Assembly (NCBI GenBank): GCA_003648815.1
Contig: QMPZ01000057.1
Location: forward strand, 1-8,705
Direction of reading: 5' to 3'
DNA from: Candidatus Aerophobota bacterium
GTDB lineage: Bacteria; Aerophobota; Aerophobia; Aerophobales; B47-G16
Length of the DNA: 8,705 bases
Shown here: positions 7,678 through 8,705 of the stretch, piece after piece
Numbering within the stretch: the first letter of the stretch is position 1
How the letters are laid out: every line of letters starts with the position of its first letter
Program-made: the position numbers and the translations under genes
The notes under the pieces: model-generated
The model's input: the letters and a program-made list of their open reading frames with translations, nothing else
Told to the model about the DNA's origin: nothing
Database searches by the model: none

Positions 7678-8610
7678 CTACCCCCTTTGAAAATATCTTA
7701 TGTAAATTTCCTCTAAGGTATAGTCCCGGCTTCTTATCTGAAGAGGAAGGGTGCCACTGTCCACGATGACCTTAGATATCTCTCTCCTCAGATCTCTGTC
7801 ACACTTTATGGATAGAATATCCGCTGAGCTGCTAACCTCCCTTACTCCTTCTATCCTCCTTATGGAATCGAGGAGCTCGGGCTTCAAATCCTCCACCTGA
7901 ACCTCAAGAATTGCCCTGCTTTCTCCGGCCGTTTCCCTGCCAAGCTGATCCACTGAACCCTCAGCTACCAGATGACCCTCGGAGACAATACCCACTCTAT
8001 CGCAGATTCTCTGGACCTGGTAAAGTAGATGAGAAGAGAGCAGCACGGTAATATTTTGCTCTCGACTCATTTTCCTTATCAGCTCCAGGATGTGTCTTGC
8101 ACCCTCGGGATCTATCCCACTTGTCGGCTCATCCAAGATCACGAACTTTGGATCTTTGACCAGCACAGCTGCTATCCCCAGACGTTGCCTCATCCCACGG
8201 GAGAACTTTCCCACCTCCCAGTCAGCTACCTCGTGAAGACCGACGACCTTCAAGAGCTCGTCAATCCTTGATGAGGACCTCTTATCCGGGATTCCATTTA
8301 ACCTGGCTATGTACCTCAAAGTCTCCCTGGCGGTAAGATCCTCATAGAAGCCCACATTTTCGGGAAGATATCCGGTGACCCTTTTGACCTTAAGCGGCTC
8401 TGTGGTGGAGTTATATCCATATACTAAGGCTTTTCCTGAGGTGGGCTCGGTAAGACCTAAGAGCATCAGGATGGTAGTAGTCTTTCCCGCTCCGTTGGGT
8501 CCCAAAAGTCCGTATATTTCACCTTCTTTTATGCGAAGATTAAGACGCTCAACAGCCTTGATCCCATCATAAAACTTGCTAAGATCCGTCGTCTCCACAA
8601 CCCACTTCAT
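7678..8610 (-). CDS. ABC transporter ATP-binding protein (ABC-2/NosF-type exporter ATPase)
   Basis: This is a cytoplasmic ATPase that should power the permease encoded at 6731-7672. From the chosen start it is 310 residues. Walker A is GPNGAGKTT (37-45), the Q-loop region reads GYLPENVGFYEDLT (80-93) with Glu84 where other ABC proteins often carry Gln, the signature is FSRGMRQRL (136-144), Walker B is FVILDEP (156-162), the D-loop is SGID (164-167) and the switch histidine is His194 in LLSSH. About 80 residues after the ATPase core form an extra C-terminal domain, as in NosF/CcmA/DrrA-type exporters. A longer reading from TTG at 8688 is possible, but its 26 extra residues are unlike the family and overlap the upstream coding frame. 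ATG at 8610 has a perfect AGGAGG five bases before it. Confidence 0.93.
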   Translation of the reverse strand: MKWVVETTDLSKFYDGIKAVERLNLRIKEGEIYGLLGPNGAGKTTTILMLLGLTEPTSGKALVYGYNSTTEPLKVKRVTGYLPENVGFYEDLTARETLRYIARLNGIPDKRSSSRIDELLKVVGLHEVADWEVGKFSRGMRQRLGIAAVLVKDPKFVILDEPTSGIDPEGARHILELIRKMSREQNITVLLSSHLLYQVQRICDRVGIVSEGHLVAEGSVDQLGRETAGESRAILEVQVEDLKPELLDSIRRIEGVREVSSSADILSIKCDRDLRREISKVIVDSGTLPLQIRSRDYTLEEIYIRYFQRG

Positions 8611-8612
8611 CT

Positions 8613-8705
8613 TCACCTCCTCTTCAATCGCACGAAGATCCCTATGAGTATGGCTATTATGGCCACTACAATGGCAACTCCTACCCAACCCCAGGTCGTG
8701 GGAAC
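8613..8705 (-). CDS. C-terminal tail of a membrane-anchored protein (cut by the window edge)
   Basis: On the minus strand a frame is open from the window edge to a TGA at 8615-8613 and encodes 30 residues. They begin VPTTWGWVG, continue as an uninterrupted hydrophobic run rich in Val, Ile and Ala (about 17 residues), and end in the basic tail VRLKRR. This is a classic C-terminal transmembrane anchor with a positively charged cytoplasmic end, implying an extracytoplasmic domain before it. The stop is two bases before the ABC ATPase start, so the genes are probably translationally coupled. Secreted proteins with NEW3-type (NPCBM-associated) beta-sandwich domains and such an anchor are known next to ABC-2 gene pairs, but the domain is outside the window and that identity is a guess. 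The end of an ABC permease is another possibility. Confidence 0.65.
   Translation of the reverse strand, partial: VPTTWGWVGVAIVVAIIAILIGIFVRLKRR
8616..8621 (-). promoter_or_regulatory. Shine-Dalgarno sequence of the ABC ATPase gene
   Basis: The minus strand reads AGGAGG, followed by five bases and the ATG at 8610. It lies inside the last codons of the upstream gene. It decides the ATPase start in favour of 8610 over the more distant TTG at 8688, and it suggests coupling between the two genes. Confidence 0.85.

Noticed and set aside
8611..8688. Longer N-terminus for the ABC ATPase starting at TTG 8688
   Set aside because: The extra 26 residues (rich in His, Ser and Cys) do not resemble the family. 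The region codes in another frame for the membrane anchor of the upstream gene, and ATG 8610 has a perfect Shine-Dalgarno sequence.

Overview
The window is bacterial chromosomal DNA. It holds the DNA polymerase III sliding clamp gene (dnaN) followed by recF, a pairing specific to bacteria. Strong Shine-Dalgarno sequences of the AGGAGG type, many AGG/AGA arginine and ATA isoleucine codons, and lysine/glutamate-rich proteins would suit a thermophilic or deep-branching uncultured lineage. That placement is only an impression, and I do not name a phylum.

Every gene I can support lies on the minus strand, so transcription runs from high to low coordinates. The order is: the C-terminal tail of a membrane-anchored protein (8613-8705, cut by the window edge); an ABC transporter ATPase (7678-8610); its ABC-2 type permease (6731-7672); a TIM-barrel sugar isomerase/epimerase (5752-6714); two different Gfo/Idh/MocA oxidoreductases (4628-5713 and 3466-4617); a xylulokinase-type FGGY kinase (1909-3447); dnaN (794-1897); and recF (1-776, cut by the window edge). 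Gaps between genes are 2 to 38 bases. No stretch over 300 bases lacks a gene, and I see no RNA gene, CRISPR array, mobile element or intergenic terminator.

Three functional blocks follow one another. First is a membrane export or membrane-remodelling ABC-2 module of the NosF/NosY type. Next is a carbohydrate catabolic module: two NAD(P)-dependent sugar or polyol dehydrogenases, a metal-dependent isomerase/epimerase and a sugar kinase. Together these could oxidise a sugar, rearrange it, re-reduce it and phosphorylate the resulting ketose. Last is the replication/repair pair dnaN-recF, which begins only 11 bases after the kinase stop codon.

The most notable points are the attachment of dnaN-recF to a sugar-catabolic gene run, with no dnaA just upstream, and the unassigned substrate of the sugar module. 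The protein families themselves are all known. I do not see a clearly new class of system.
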